In this document: positions 19,494 to 28,018 of the stretch, piece after piece
How the letters are laid out: each line of letters begins with the position of its first letter
Numbering within the stretch: the first letter of the stretch is position 1
Origin: JAHEKD01 sp965204695
Lineage (GTDB): Bacteria > Pseudomonadota > Gammaproteobacteria > Arenicellales > JAHEKD01
Assembly (NCBI GenBank): GCA_965204695.1
Contig: OZ242007.1
Coordinates: 4,650,001-4,714,000, forward strand
Direction: 5' to 3'
Length of the DNA stretch: 64,000 bases
Notes under the pieces: model-generated
Told to the model about the DNA's origin: nothing
Seen by the model: the letters and a program-made list of their open reading frames with translations, nothing else
Databases searched by the model: none
Made by a program: the position numbers and the translations under genes

Positions 19494-21572
19494 GTGAAAC
19501 TATTGAAGTTATATATTTCAGCCTTTCTAGCCATTCAGTTATTTTCCACTCCACTTTTCGCAACCAAGCATGCGCTGTTGATCGGGGTTTCTAATTATCC
19601 GACTCTGCCACTGGATTATCAGTTGTATGGACCAAGTAATGATGTGGAATTAATGTATCAAGTGTTACTGGAACGTGGGTTTGAAAATGAAAATTTCCGC
19701 TTTTTGGCCGATGATGTAGAAGGAGCCTTAGAACCAACTTACGCTAATATTATTTCCGAGTTGCAGCAATTAGTAGATCGTGTTGAGCCAGATGACTTTG
19801 TTTATTTACATTTTAGTGGCCATGGTTCCAAACAAAAGAATCCACTTGAAGATGAAGATGAAGAACGAGATGGCATGGATGAAATATTCTTGGCTAAAGA
19901 TGTAACGGTTTGGCCCGAGTCTGATGGATTAGCTAAAAATGTACTTGTTGACGATCAAGTTAATGAATTTACCAAACAGCTCACCGACAAAGGTGCATAT
20001 GTTTGGTGGGTATTTGACAGTTGTCAATCCTCGACCATGTTACGTGGCGATCCTCCTCAAGCAATAAGGGACCGAGCTGTGCCGACAATCATTCTTAAAA
20101 CACATGCCGGTAATGCTGCAATAAATACTCGAGGCTCGTCTAATGACGACAATGGTGCATTTGAAGAAAAAGATAATTCGACATTTGTTGCTTTATACGG
20201 TGCTGAAAGTAACCAATTCGCATCAGAGCTGGAATTACCCATGCGAGAGCCATCAAGGCGTGTTTACGGTTTCTTAACCTATAATCTGGCCCAGTTGTTA
20301 AGTTCGGCCCAGCCAGGAATTACTTATCGTCAGTTAAATCAACAATTATTGCAAAATTATGCTGCGACTAATATTTCTTCAGCAACCCCTAGTATGGAAG
20401 GTGCGATGAGAGATAATGCGATCTTTGAAGAAGATGAGGCCGAACGCATTCAACAATGGCGAATCGGCAACACAAACACAGGATCGTGGATACGGGCAGG
20501 CCAGTTACATGGCATTAATCAACAAACAACGTTTGCGATTATGGAAAATGCCACAAGCCCCGATGAAGAAATTCTGACGGTTGCAAGTGTTGCACAAATT
20601 GATACGCTACGCTCGAGAATCGAAACTGATGATGATTTCGATGGTTCCTTGGAGGGGAAATTCGCCAGGCTGCTTTCAAATGAACCCAGATTTAATTTAA
20701 TTGCTACAAAGCCTGTGTTACCGGATCAGCCTAGTGAGTTGCAAACAAAGGCTATGGAAATAATTAATAGTCTAGAAACCCATTCATCACTTAAAACTGT
20801 AAGTTGGTTGCCTGCTAATGAAGTCGGTGACATAACGCTTCGATTTAATGAAAATAATTTATTATTTCTCGACCCAGGAGCTAGTTTGGTTGATGATCCG
20901 GTTGCTGTTAATCTCGACCAAACTGAAGAAGAATTAATTACTAAAGTAACCAATACCTTGCTGTCAATAGCCAAAGCCCAGAATATACTGAGGCTGGTGG
21001 CAAAATTTCAATCCGGAGCCAATAAAAAGTTAATTGAAACTTCTCTGGATTTAAAAACAGAAGATCAAAAAATTGAGAATCTAGATACTGCTCAGGTCAT
21101 AGATATTAAAGATAAAGATGAATTGACTGTCAGGTTCAAAGCCAATAATGACTATCCTGTAGGCATAGATGTCACTGTCTTGTTCATAGACAGTCGTTAT
21201 GGAATACATTCACTATATCCTTATGAAGGAGGTCAAACGGGAAGATTGGTTCCAGATGAAATAATTGAACCCCTAGTGCTTGAAGCGGATGTTAATACTA
21301 AAGGTACTGAATATTTGCTGGTTATCGCTGTGAAAGCAGATGACGCGGCACAACGATCGGATTACAGTTTCTTGGCCCAACCAACATTATCAACGACTAC
21401 TCGTAGCAGAGGTGAGCAAACCGGGAATGAGTCGTTGGCTTCAATCTCAGAGTTGCTGACACGTGCTGCTTTTGCTGATCAAATCCAAACACGCGGTTTC
21501 AGTGTCAAGGCTCCCAAACCTAAATACTTTAATATGGAGTTAATTAGATTCAATGTAAGTCCGAAAAGTTGA
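19494..21572 (+). CDS. Exported caspase-family protease (peptidase C14)
   Basis: This 692-residue protein starts at GTG and has a signal peptide ending near PLFAT. The caspase p20-like domain occupies about residues 24-300, starting with HALLIGVSNYP. The catalytic dyad is His110 in HFSGHGSK and Cys177 in FDSCQSS. An acidic loop EDEDEERDGMDE follows the His, as in calcium-dependent metacaspases. Residues about 330-690 carry beta-rich sequence and a region near 540-600 (FKANNDYPVGIDVTVLFID) that resembles a DUF4384-type domain. It is divergent from the hydrolase gene. It is the fourth caspase-clan protein in 17 kb, again with an export signal. Confidence 0.82.
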   Translation: MKLLKLYISAFLAIQLFSTPLFATKHALLIGVSNYPTLPLDYQLYGPSNDVELMYQVLLERGFENENFRFLADDVEGALEPTYANIISELQQLVDRVEPDDFVYLHFSGHGSKQKNPLEDEDEERDGMDEIFLAKDVTVWPESDGLAKNVLVDDQVNEFTKQLTDKGAYVWWVFDSCQSSTMLRGDPPQAIRDRAVPTIILKTHAGNAAINTRGSSNDDNGAFEEKDNSTFVALYGAESNQFASELELPMREPSRRVYGFLTYNLAQLLSSAQPGITYRQLNQQLLQNYAATNISSATPSMEGAMRDNAIFEEDEAERIQQWRIGNTNTGSWIRAGQLHGINQQTTFAIMENATSPDEEILTVASVAQIDTLRSRIETDDDFDGSLEGKFARLLSNEPRFNLIATKPVLPDQPSELQTKAMEIINSLETHSSLKTVSWLPANEVGDITLRFNENNLLFLDPGASLVDDPVAVNLDQTEEELITKVTNTLLSIAKAQNILRLVAKFQSGANKKLIETSLDLKTEDQKIENLDTAQVIDIKDKDELTVRFKANNDYPVGIDVTVLFIDSRYGIHSLYPYEGGQTGRLVPDEIIEPLVLEADVNTKGTEYLLVIAVKADDAAQRSDYSFLAQPTLSTTTRSRGEQTGNESLASISELLTRAAFADQIQTRGFSVKAPKPKYFNMELIRFNVSPKS

Positions 21573-21587
21573 GCTTGGTAGTAATAC

Positions 21588-22025
21588 CTAAAAAGGATGG
21601 AAATTATCGTTATTGATATCCTCTAAAGCAAATGGATTGAATCGCCCGGCCGGATGATCTCCATAGCCGATAAGTTCGCCCTGTCCTGTAAATGCAGTTT
21701 TCGAGATTTCATGCATTTCAAAGTACAGAGCACCAGTATGAGTTTTTTTATTGTTATTAAACTCACTAACCTGTGATTTGGTTACTGGATCAATCAATTT
21801 AATTTCAAAAATATAAGGCAGATAACCATCTGTCCAAACATTAGAAACAGGGTAAGAAATAGTAATGCTAGTCGCTGCTGCTTCAAATTTGACTGTCTGG
21901 CCCACAACAATTCTTTTATTGGGATCTTGTATGACATTATGTTTGCCGCAGCCAGAGAGAATCGCTGTTAGTAAAATAGCAAAAGAAAAGCAAAGTTTAT
22001 TGAATAAAGAGCCGTTCAAAGTCAT
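21588..22025 (-). CDS. Small hypothetical lipoprotein
   Basis: The product is 145 residues with a lipobox ILSGC (Cys about 26). The mature part is strand-rich, with no recognised domain; the C-terminus contains GYGDHPAGRFNPFALED. It converges with the caspase gene, with 15 nt between stops, and its promoter should lie in the long gap before the injection-system operon. Confidence 0.55.
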   Translation of the reverse strand: MTLNGSLFNKLCFSFAILLTAILSGCGKHNVIQDPNKRIVVGQTVKFEAAATSITISYPVSNVWTDGYLPYIFEIKLIDPVTKSQVSEFNNNKKTHTGALYFEMHEISKTAFTGQGELIGYGDHPAGRFNPFALEDINNDNFHPF

Positions 22026-22476
22026 ATATCTAAATTATAAATTAATAGCTTTAACGAATTATTAAAACGATTATTAAAATTTTTAACTATCATAATCATA
22101 CAGCGAAATCTCTGAGAAGATACTAGAGAATTCTGTCGAAGCTAATTGTTTGAATGACCTGGTAGCGTGCCTAAAGAATTTTGTTTCGAATTCTACATAA
22201 TTGTGATTTATTTCTTTGAAGTAGAAGACTAACAATAAAAACCAATCAATTGACAAAAAACGAAAAGTGTAGTATAGATTTGAATCATGTGAATAAATAA
22301 ATAAAAACCAAAATTATAAAAATGAAAGAAAATATCCTCAGGGAACCAGCTTTGTCCGTATTCTGTGATTGTCTTGCGTTCTTTTCAGGCATTCGCCAAG
22401 CTTTTCTAATTTTTATAATTAAAGTCAAAACAACTTCAATGAACTTTTCAAATAAAACAATCAGGAGGAGAATATC
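22026..22476. other. 451-bp gap holding the eCIS operon promoter and leader
   Basis: The stretch is very AT-rich. It must hold the start region of the minus-strand lipoprotein gene and the promoter of the contractile injection operon. A 63-codon plus-strand frame at 22322-22513 lacks a ribosome-binding site and overlaps the sheath start, so I do not call it a gene. No RNA gene is evident. Confidence 0.6.
22250..22278 (+). promoter_or_regulatory. Sigma70-like promoter for the eCIS operon
   Basis: TTGACA at 22250-22255 is followed after 17 bp by TATAGA at 22273-22278. This is the best promoter-like pair in the gap. It would give a leader of about 190 nt before the sheath ATG at 22477, which has a strong AGGAGG at 22463-22468. 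Confidence 0.5.
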
Positions 22477-24480
22477 ATGCCAATTTCACCTACTTATCCC
22501 GGTGTTTATGTAGAAGAAATTCCCAGCGGTGTCCGGACCATCGTCGGTGTTGCGACATCAATTACAGCATTTATCGGCCTTGCCAAAAAAGGCCCAGTTA
22601 ACGAAGCAACGACAATTAACAGCTATGCGGACTACGAACGTATCTTCGGCGGACTGGATTTAAACAGCACGATGAGTTTTGCCGCCAGGGATTTTTACCT
22701 GAACGGTGGGTCGCAGGCGGTTATTGTCAGATTATTTAACGATGTGGGAAATTTGGATGTAGATATTCAAGCTGCCCAAGAGGTCGTTAAAGCTATTATT
22801 GATGCTGATCCAACTACGGCGGCGCAAGAAGCAAGAAGCAAAGCTGATGAAATTGAAGCCAGATCTGGTCAGTCAGATTCAGTAAAGGCTGTTGTTAAAA
22901 AAGTTGCTAAAGCAGCCGAAGATGCTGCAGGCATGACAGGAGCTGATAGTGAGTCAGTAAAAAAAGCAGCAGAGTTAGCAGTACCTTTGCCCGTGAAAAC
23001 CCGATTCGATGTCGATGCAGTTAAATTAGAAGCTAGTTACAATGGAGCATGGGGGCAGGGTTTACGTGCTTCTATCGATTTCGAAGGTCTCGAACCTCGT
23101 AAAAAGCGAATAAATCTAACTGTTCGTGATATAGGAACAGGCGGAATATCAGAGAGACATTTAAACTTGGAATTGGAAGAGAATAGCGAGCGAAATATTG
23201 AGAAGATACTAAAAGAAAACTCGAAATTAGTTCGCATGCAACAGGGGTGGATAGATAAATTCCCTGAAGATTTTGAATGGGGAAGCGAAATTATTTCAAA
23301 TTTGAATACAAAGTTACAAGATGCACAAGGAGAGTTAAGCAACGATTCAGATAATGAAGAAAAAAAGAAAAAAGTTGAACAGCTTACTAGTCAATTGGCT
23401 GAAGCCAAGTCTCAAGATATCTACCACGATCCTATAACTACAGCAGAGAATGAGTTAAAGGCAGCCAAAGAAGCTGATCCAAACGGAAATCATCAAACAC
23501 TGGAGGATAAATTATCAGCTGCGATAGCAGGAATGGCTGCATCAGATGGGAATGCTCTAAAGCAAAGTGATTTCACTGGACCAGGAAAAGAAACTGAAAA
23601 AGAAGGACTCTATGCACTCGAACAAGTGGATTTGTTCAATTTGTTGTGTATACCACCTTATGAGGGACAAGATAATTTTGGCAAACCAAAAGATGTTGAA
23701 CTCTCGCTTGTGGCTAAGGCCAATTCTTATTGCGAAAAACGGCGTGCCATGCTGTTAGTGGATTCACGAAGTAATTGGGGTAATAAAGCTGATGCAAAAC
23801 AGGGAATTAACGATGGTGTGGGTGCGGTAAGTAAAAATGCAGCACTGTTTTTTCCGCGCCTTAAGCAACCCAATCCATTGCGTGATAATCATGTAGAGGA
23901 GTTTGTGCCTTGTGGCGCGGTAGCAGGAGTCATGGCACGTACTGACACACAACGGGGAGTTTGGAAAGCACCTGCGGGCATTGAGGCTACCTTGCGTGGT
24001 GTACCCGAATTGACGGTGAACTTGACTGATGCTGAGAATGGCGAATTAAATCCGTTAGGTGTTAACTGCCTGCGCAGTTTTCCCATCATCGGTCGAGTCG
24101 TTTGGGGATCAAGAACTCTACGAGGCGCCGATATTCTTGCCGATGAATACAAATACATTCCCGTACGCCGCCTGGCTTTGTATATAGAAGAAAGCTTGTA
24201 CCGCGGCACGCACTGGGTGGTATTCGAACCCAACGACGAACCTTTATGGGCGCAAATACGCCTTAACGTGGGGGCGTTTATGAACAACCTGTTTCGTCAG
24301 GGTGCCTTTCAGGGCACTACACCCAAGCAGGCATATTTCGTCAAGTGTGATAAGGAAACCACCACTCAAAATGATATTGATCGTGGCATTGTCAATATCG
24401 TGGTTGGTTTCGCACCGTTAAAGCCAGCGGAATTTGTCATTATAAAACTCCAGCAAATCGCTGGGGATCTTGAAGTATAA
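22477..24480 (+). CDS. eCIS contractile sheath protein (Afp2-4/Pvc2-4-like)
   Basis: The 667-residue product begins PTYPGVYVEEIPSGVRTIVGV, the signature N-terminus of phage tail sheath proteins, and ends with the conserved C-terminal sheath domain (about 470-667). The sheath wraps the tube and contracts to drive it into a target. Two large insertions break the core: about 95-165, alanine/lysine-rich and helical, and about 245-375, charged and coiled-coil-like. They make this longer than many eCIS sheaths. Only one sheath gene is present, whereas Afp and PVC loci have three. Strong AGGAGG; first gene of the operon, 11 nt before the tube gene. Confidence 0.92.
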   Translation: MPISPTYPGVYVEEIPSGVRTIVGVATSITAFIGLAKKGPVNEATTINSYADYERIFGGLDLNSTMSFAARDFYLNGGSQAVIVRLFNDVGNLDVDIQAAQEVVKAIIDADPTTAAQEARSKADEIEARSGQSDSVKAVVKKVAKAAEDAAGMTGADSESVKKAAELAVPLPVKTRFDVDAVKLEASYNGAWGQGLRASIDFEGLEPRKKRINLTVRDIGTGGISERHLNLELEENSERNIEKILKENSKLVRMQQGWIDKFPEDFEWGSEIISNLNTKLQDAQGELSNDSDNEEKKKKVEQLTSQLAEAKSQDIYHDPITTAENELKAAKEADPNGNHQTLEDKLSAAIAGMAASDGNALKQSDFTGPGKETEKEGLYALEQVDLFNLLCIPPYEGQDNFGKPKDVELSLVAKANSYCEKRRAMLLVDSRSNWGNKADAKQGINDGVGAVSKNAALFFPRLKQPNPLRDNHVEEFVPCGAVAGVMARTDTQRGVWKAPAGIEATLRGVPELTVNLTDAENGELNPLGVNCLRSFPIIGRVVWGSRTLRGADILADEYKYIPVRRLALYIEESLYRGTHWVVFEPNDEPLWAQIRLNVGAFMNNLFRQGAFQGTTPKQAYFVKCDKETTTQNDIDRGIVNIVVGFAPLKPAEFVIIKLQQIAGDLEV

Positions 24481-24491
24481 AGGAGGTAATC

Positions 24492-25019
24492 ATGGCTCAA
24501 TTTAGTGTTAATCCAGAACGTTTCGATCCCTACAAAAACTTCAAGTTCCGAGTCAAGTGGGATGGTAAATATGTAGCTGGTGTCAGTAAAGTCGGCGCGC
24601 TTAAACGAACGACTGAGATGGTTGAACATCGCGAAGGCGGTGATCCCAGTACGGTGCGAAAGTCACCTGGTCAATCCAAGTACGAGGCAATAACCTTGGA
24701 AAGAGGTGTTACCCACGATACCGAGTTTGAAAAGTGGGCCAACAAAGTCTGGAATTTTGGTTCCGGTTTGGGTGCTGAAGTTTCACTTAAGGATTTTCGA
24801 AAAGACATCATTATCGAAGTGTATAACGAGGCGGGTCAATTGGCGATTGCCTACAAGGTTTTTCGCTGCTGGGTATCGGAATACCAAGCCCTGCCTGAAC
24901 TGGATGCCAGTGCCAATGCGGTTGCCATTCAAACCTTAAAGCTTGAAAACGAAGGTTGGGAGCGTGATTACGAGGTAGTTGAACCGGCAGAACCTGAGTT
25001 TACTGAGCCACAAAGCTGA
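24492..25019 (+). CDS. eCIS inner tube protein (Afp1/5-like, gp19 family)
   Basis: The 175-residue product has the T4 gp19-type tail tube pattern: FDPYKNFKFRVKWDGKYVAG at the N-terminus, then REGGDPS and ITLERGVTHDTEFEKWANKV. Hexamers of this protein stack into the rigid tube inside the sheath and usually hold cargo in the lumen. The C-terminal tail is acidic. A near-perfect Shine-Dalgarno AGGAGGT lies 5 nt before the ATG. It is the only gp19-type tube gene recognised; an Afp7-like tube-domain protein is encoded at 31747. Confidence 0.93.
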   Translation: MAQFSVNPERFDPYKNFKFRVKWDGKYVAGVSKVGALKRTTEMVEHREGGDPSTVRKSPGQSKYEAITLERGVTHDTEFEKWANKVWNFGSGLGAEVSLKDFRKDIIIEVYNEAGQLAIAYKVFRCWVSEYQALPELDASANAVAIQTLKLENEGWERDYEVVEPAEPEFTEPQS

Positions 25020-25029
25020 TAGGTGTGAA

Positions 25030-25770
25030 ATGAAAACCCCTGATGCAAATGAATTGCTGACGGTCTGGGAACAAGGGTTAAGTCAACCACCGGTTCAAAG
25101 AGTATTATTGTTGCTAGCGGCAGCCTATCCTGAATTAACAGTCAACGATATTCTTAAATGGAGTATCGGGCAACGTGATGCACGTCTGCTTGAACTGCGT
25201 GAATACCTGTTCGGTCCAAAGCTATTCAATTCAGCTGTTTGTCCAAATTGCCAGCAACGGCTTGAGTGGGAGAATCAGGTGGCGGACTTTCAAGCTCAGG
25301 ATCTTGAAAATGATTGCCTCGAAGCACCGTTCAATCTGGAACATGACGGCTATGCATTAGAGTTTCGGTTGCCGAATAGTCTCGATGTCATGAGTATTGT
25401 GGATTGTGAAAATTTGGCACAGGTGCGCTCAACACTAATATCCCGTTGTATTATTAAATCAGAAATAGCGGGTAAGCATTGTGAAGCTCATGATTTATCT
25501 GGGAATGTGATTACCGCATTTGAAAAGCGGCTTGAGCAATTAGACCCACAAGCGGATATCAATATCAGCTTGCAATGTTGCGAATGTGAACACTCATGGG
25601 AAGTGCAATTTGATATAGCCGCGATCTTATGGTCTGAACTCAATGACTGGGCTGTGAAAACATTGCAGACAGTATATCTATTGGCCAGTCATTACGGTTG
25701 GAGTGAACAGCAAATTCTCAGTCTCACCCCCTTGCGTCGACGATTGTATCTAAGGATGTTGCCGATATGA
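25030..25770 (+). CDS. gp51-like baseplate hub assembly chaperone with zinc ribbon
   Basis: I chose the ATG at 25030 because AGGTG lies 5 nt upstream and the tube gene stops at 25019; the longer frame would overlap the tube gene. The 246-residue product matches the T4-family hub assembly chaperone proteins found in many eCIS loci. It has an N-terminal helical region (LLTVWEQGLSQ, then RDARLLELREYLFG) and a zinc-ribbon pair: CPNC near residue 72 and CCEC near residue 182. Its likely role is assembly of the baseplate or hub rather than being part of the final particle. It overlaps the next gene by 4 nt (ATGA). Confidence 0.75.
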   Translation: MKTPDANELLTVWEQGLSQPPVQRVLLLLAAAYPELTVNDILKWSIGQRDARLLELREYLFGPKLFNSAVCPNCQQRLEWENQVADFQAQDLENDCLEAPFNLEHDGYALEFRLPNSLDVMSIVDCENLAQVRSTLISRCIIKSEIAGKHCEAHDLSGNVITAFEKRLEQLDPQADINISLQCCECEHSWEVQFDIAAILWSELNDWAVKTLQTVYLLASHYGWSEQQILSLTPLRRRLYLRMLPI

Positions 25771-26744
25771 GTGGTTTTCTCAACAGGTTAATACACCGGC
25801 AAGTAGTCGGTGATGTGACTCATGAGCCGTCCCGGTTTGTACAGCCAAGACCCAAATCCAGATTTGAGACTAGCACATCACAAGAACACATCAGCAGCGC
25901 TGATTCCGACCTGGATAGGCATATGCAAACTGAAGAAAAATTAAACAAAAACAATGAATTAGACCTAGAACATAATGTGAGACAACAACATTTCAGTTCG
26001 ATAAAAGACCATGTTCAGGAATCACCTTTGCAGGTTGGTGATTTAGAAAATCACCCAATAGGGAAAATGACCTCACATACTGGCAATGATCAAATTTATC
26101 CACAGCCAGAACCGCCTCATAGTGCTATTGAAACGAACCCGCCTAACGTGATCATTAATAATGATTTTCCTGTTTATTCGAATCCTTACCATTCCAACGC
26201 TGAGTTAGGAGCTTTAGAAACGGTTAGCAAGTTCAAAGATGAACCTGAGATTCCTGCCAACGAATTTGCCCAACGACTAGAAAATATTTTGCTGCAGATA
26301 CAGGGACTCCAATCTGAGTCTATTGCCTATCTCGACACAAATCCATCAAGCGCTGATAGGTCTGGGTTATTAACGGAACCGGGTCATCCTTCATCAAAAA
26401 GTTTATTACGCCATCAAGATACTGTTCCTGAATCAATAGATAAAGCAATTGAGGATATTGATAGACAACTATTCCAGCCAGAGCAAACGTCGACTATCAA
26501 AAACAGTGCCTATAGTTCTTTTCCCGAAATTGGACAACAATCGGCGGACTCAATCTCACGAGTTAATGTTAATAAAAAGCGTCAGGGCAGTCCAACCGAA
26601 CAGGTGGTGAACGTCACTATTGGGCGGGTTGAAGTCAAAGCGGTGCAATCATCTACTACGGAGAAATCACAGCCCAGAAAAAAACCAAGCGGTGTGATGA
26701 GCCTGGATGACTACATGAAAAAACGACAGGGCAGGGTGTCATAG
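25767..26744 (+). CDS. eCIS-associated disordered protein
   Basis: The product is 325 residues and mostly low-complexity, polar and probably disordered (rich in Q, S, N, E, P). The only conserved-looking parts are the first 25 residues and the end, where VVNVTIGRVEVKAV is followed by a basic tail with MSLDDYMKKRQG. Similar short C-terminal motifs occur in proteins at this position in other eCIS operons, but no function is established as far as I know. Translation is coupled on both sides (4-nt overlap before, 1-nt overlap after). It could be an assembly factor or length determinant; this is speculation from position. Confidence 0.65.
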   Translation: MSGFLNRLIHRQVVGDVTHEPSRFVQPRPKSRFETSTSQEHISSADSDLDRHMQTEEKLNKNNELDLEHNVRQQHFSSIKDHVQESPLQVGDLENHPIGKMTSHTGNDQIYPQPEPPHSAIETNPPNVIINNDFPVYSNPYHSNAELGALETVSKFKDEPEIPANEFAQRLENILLQIQGLQSESIAYLDTNPSSADRSGLLTEPGHPSSKSLLRHQDTVPESIDKAIEDIDRQLFQPEQTSTIKNSAYSSFPEIGQQSADSISRVNVNKKRQGSPTEQVVNVTIGRVEVKAVQSSTTEKSQPRKKPSGVMSLDDYMKKRQGRVS

Positions 26745-28018
26745 TGAGTAGTTCTGAAGCATTGGCATCGGTGACAGCTACGTTAAAAGATTTACTCAAT
26801 GACGTTGTAGAAAGCCCGGACAATGTAACCACAAAACCACCCAGTGTGGCCCGCAATGGTAACGTTAATGCACAACTTAATATTTTTCTATATGGGGTTT
26901 ACTACAACACAGCGTTCAGTAACGCACCAATGCCAGGCCAAGTAAATAATGGTGAGCGTGGTTATCCGCCTATGCCGTTGGTGTTGAAATACCTGATTAC
27001 GGCCTATGGCAAAGATGATAACGATATATCAGGTCAACAGGTGATGGGAAAAGCCATGAGTATACTGCACGATCATCCTTTGCTCGGGCCGTCAAAGTTT
27101 GCCGTTATTTCGCCGGATTCAAATCTGCAAAATCAGATTGAGCGGGTAAGGATTACGCCCGAAACCTTAACCTTGGATGATATGTCCAAGCTCTGGACCA
27201 GTTTTCAGGCGGCTGAGTATAGGCTTTCGACTGCCTATGAAGTATCAGTAGTTTTGATAGAAAGCACTCGGCAAACCCATACACCGCTACCGGTGTTAAC
27301 CCGGGGAGTGAATGATCAAGGCGTAAAAGTTCATGCGAATACTCTACCACCATACCCAACAATTCATCGGATTGACATTGAACACGGTCATCCCAGTATG
27401 GAAGTAGGGGGTGAGATTACGATTGATGGTTATCTTTTGGATGGGAATAACGCTACCGTCAATTTAAATAATTCCTTGCTGGATGATCCAATACTAATCA
27501 CGCAAATTACCGAGCAATCAGCAACTCAGATCAAATTTGTACTCGATGAGAATCTTTTTGACTGGGCAGTTGGTTTATACAGCTTGGATGTATCGTTGAC
27601 TAAATCCGAAGATGAAGATGGAGATGGTGTAAATGAGGCTATAGACAGGACTACCAATACAGTTTCTTTAGTAATAGCACCAAAAATTACTGGCCCTGTC
27701 GTTACTAATCTTGTTGTTACAGATGGTTTGGCCAATGCAACCTTGACATTAACCTGTCAACCTGAAATCTATTTTAAGCAAGACGTTGTGCTCTTGCTGG
27801 GTAGTCATGTCATTAAATGGAAACCGCCTGCACCTCCCAGCCCACCTGATCCAGATCCGTCGCTAAAAACGAATACATTAGAGTTTGATCTTAAAGACAT
27901 ACCTGTTGGAAGCTTCTTTATTCGGCTTAGAGTGGATGGTGTAGATAGCCATCTGATTGATCGCAGCATCACGCCGCCTGAATTTGATTCGAGTATGGAG
28001 GTGACACTCGATGAATGA
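26744..28018 (+). CDS. DUF4255 tail terminator / cap protein (Afp16/Pvc16-like)
   Basis: This 424-residue protein starts at GTG. The N-terminal DUF4255 domain (about 1-185) has LNIFLYGVYYNTAFSN and GYPPMPLVLKYLITAYG, typical of the Afp16/Pvc16 terminator that caps the distal end of tube and sheath. Residues about 205-400 contain two beta-sandwich-like segments; the first (IHRIDIEHG...GGEITIDGYLL) is like an IPT/TIG domain. An asparagine-aspartate run EDEDGDGVNE could bind calcium. It overlaps the AAA+ gene by 8 nt. Confidence 0.85.
   Translation: MSSSEALASVTATLKDLLNDVVESPDNVTTKPPSVARNGNVNAQLNIFLYGVYYNTAFSNAPMPGQVNNGERGYPPMPLVLKYLITAYGKDDNDISGQQVMGKAMSILHDHPLLGPSKFAVISPDSNLQNQIERVRITPETLTLDDMSKLWTSFQAAEYRLSTAYEVSVVLIESTRQTHTPLPVLTRGVNDQGVKVHANTLPPYPTIHRIDIEHGHPSMEVGGEITIDGYLLDGNNATVNLNNSLLDDPILITQITEQSATQIKFVLDENLFDWAVGLYSLDVSLTKSEDEDGDGVNEAIDRTTNTVSLVIAPKITGPVVTNLVVTDGLANATLTLTCQPEIYFKQDVVLLLGSHVIKWKPPAPPSPPDPDPSLKTNTLEFDLKDIPVGSFFIRLRVDGVDSHLIDRSITPPEFDSSMEVTLDE

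Noticed and set aside
4784..21572. CHAT/caspase genes as a gasdermin-type antiphage system
   Set aside because: No gasdermin-like gene is nearby and all proteases carry export signals, which does not fit the cytosolic gasdermin pathway.
22322..22513. 63-codon frame before the sheath gene
   Set aside because: No ribosome-binding site, overlaps the sheath start, and composition looks like random AT-rich sequence.
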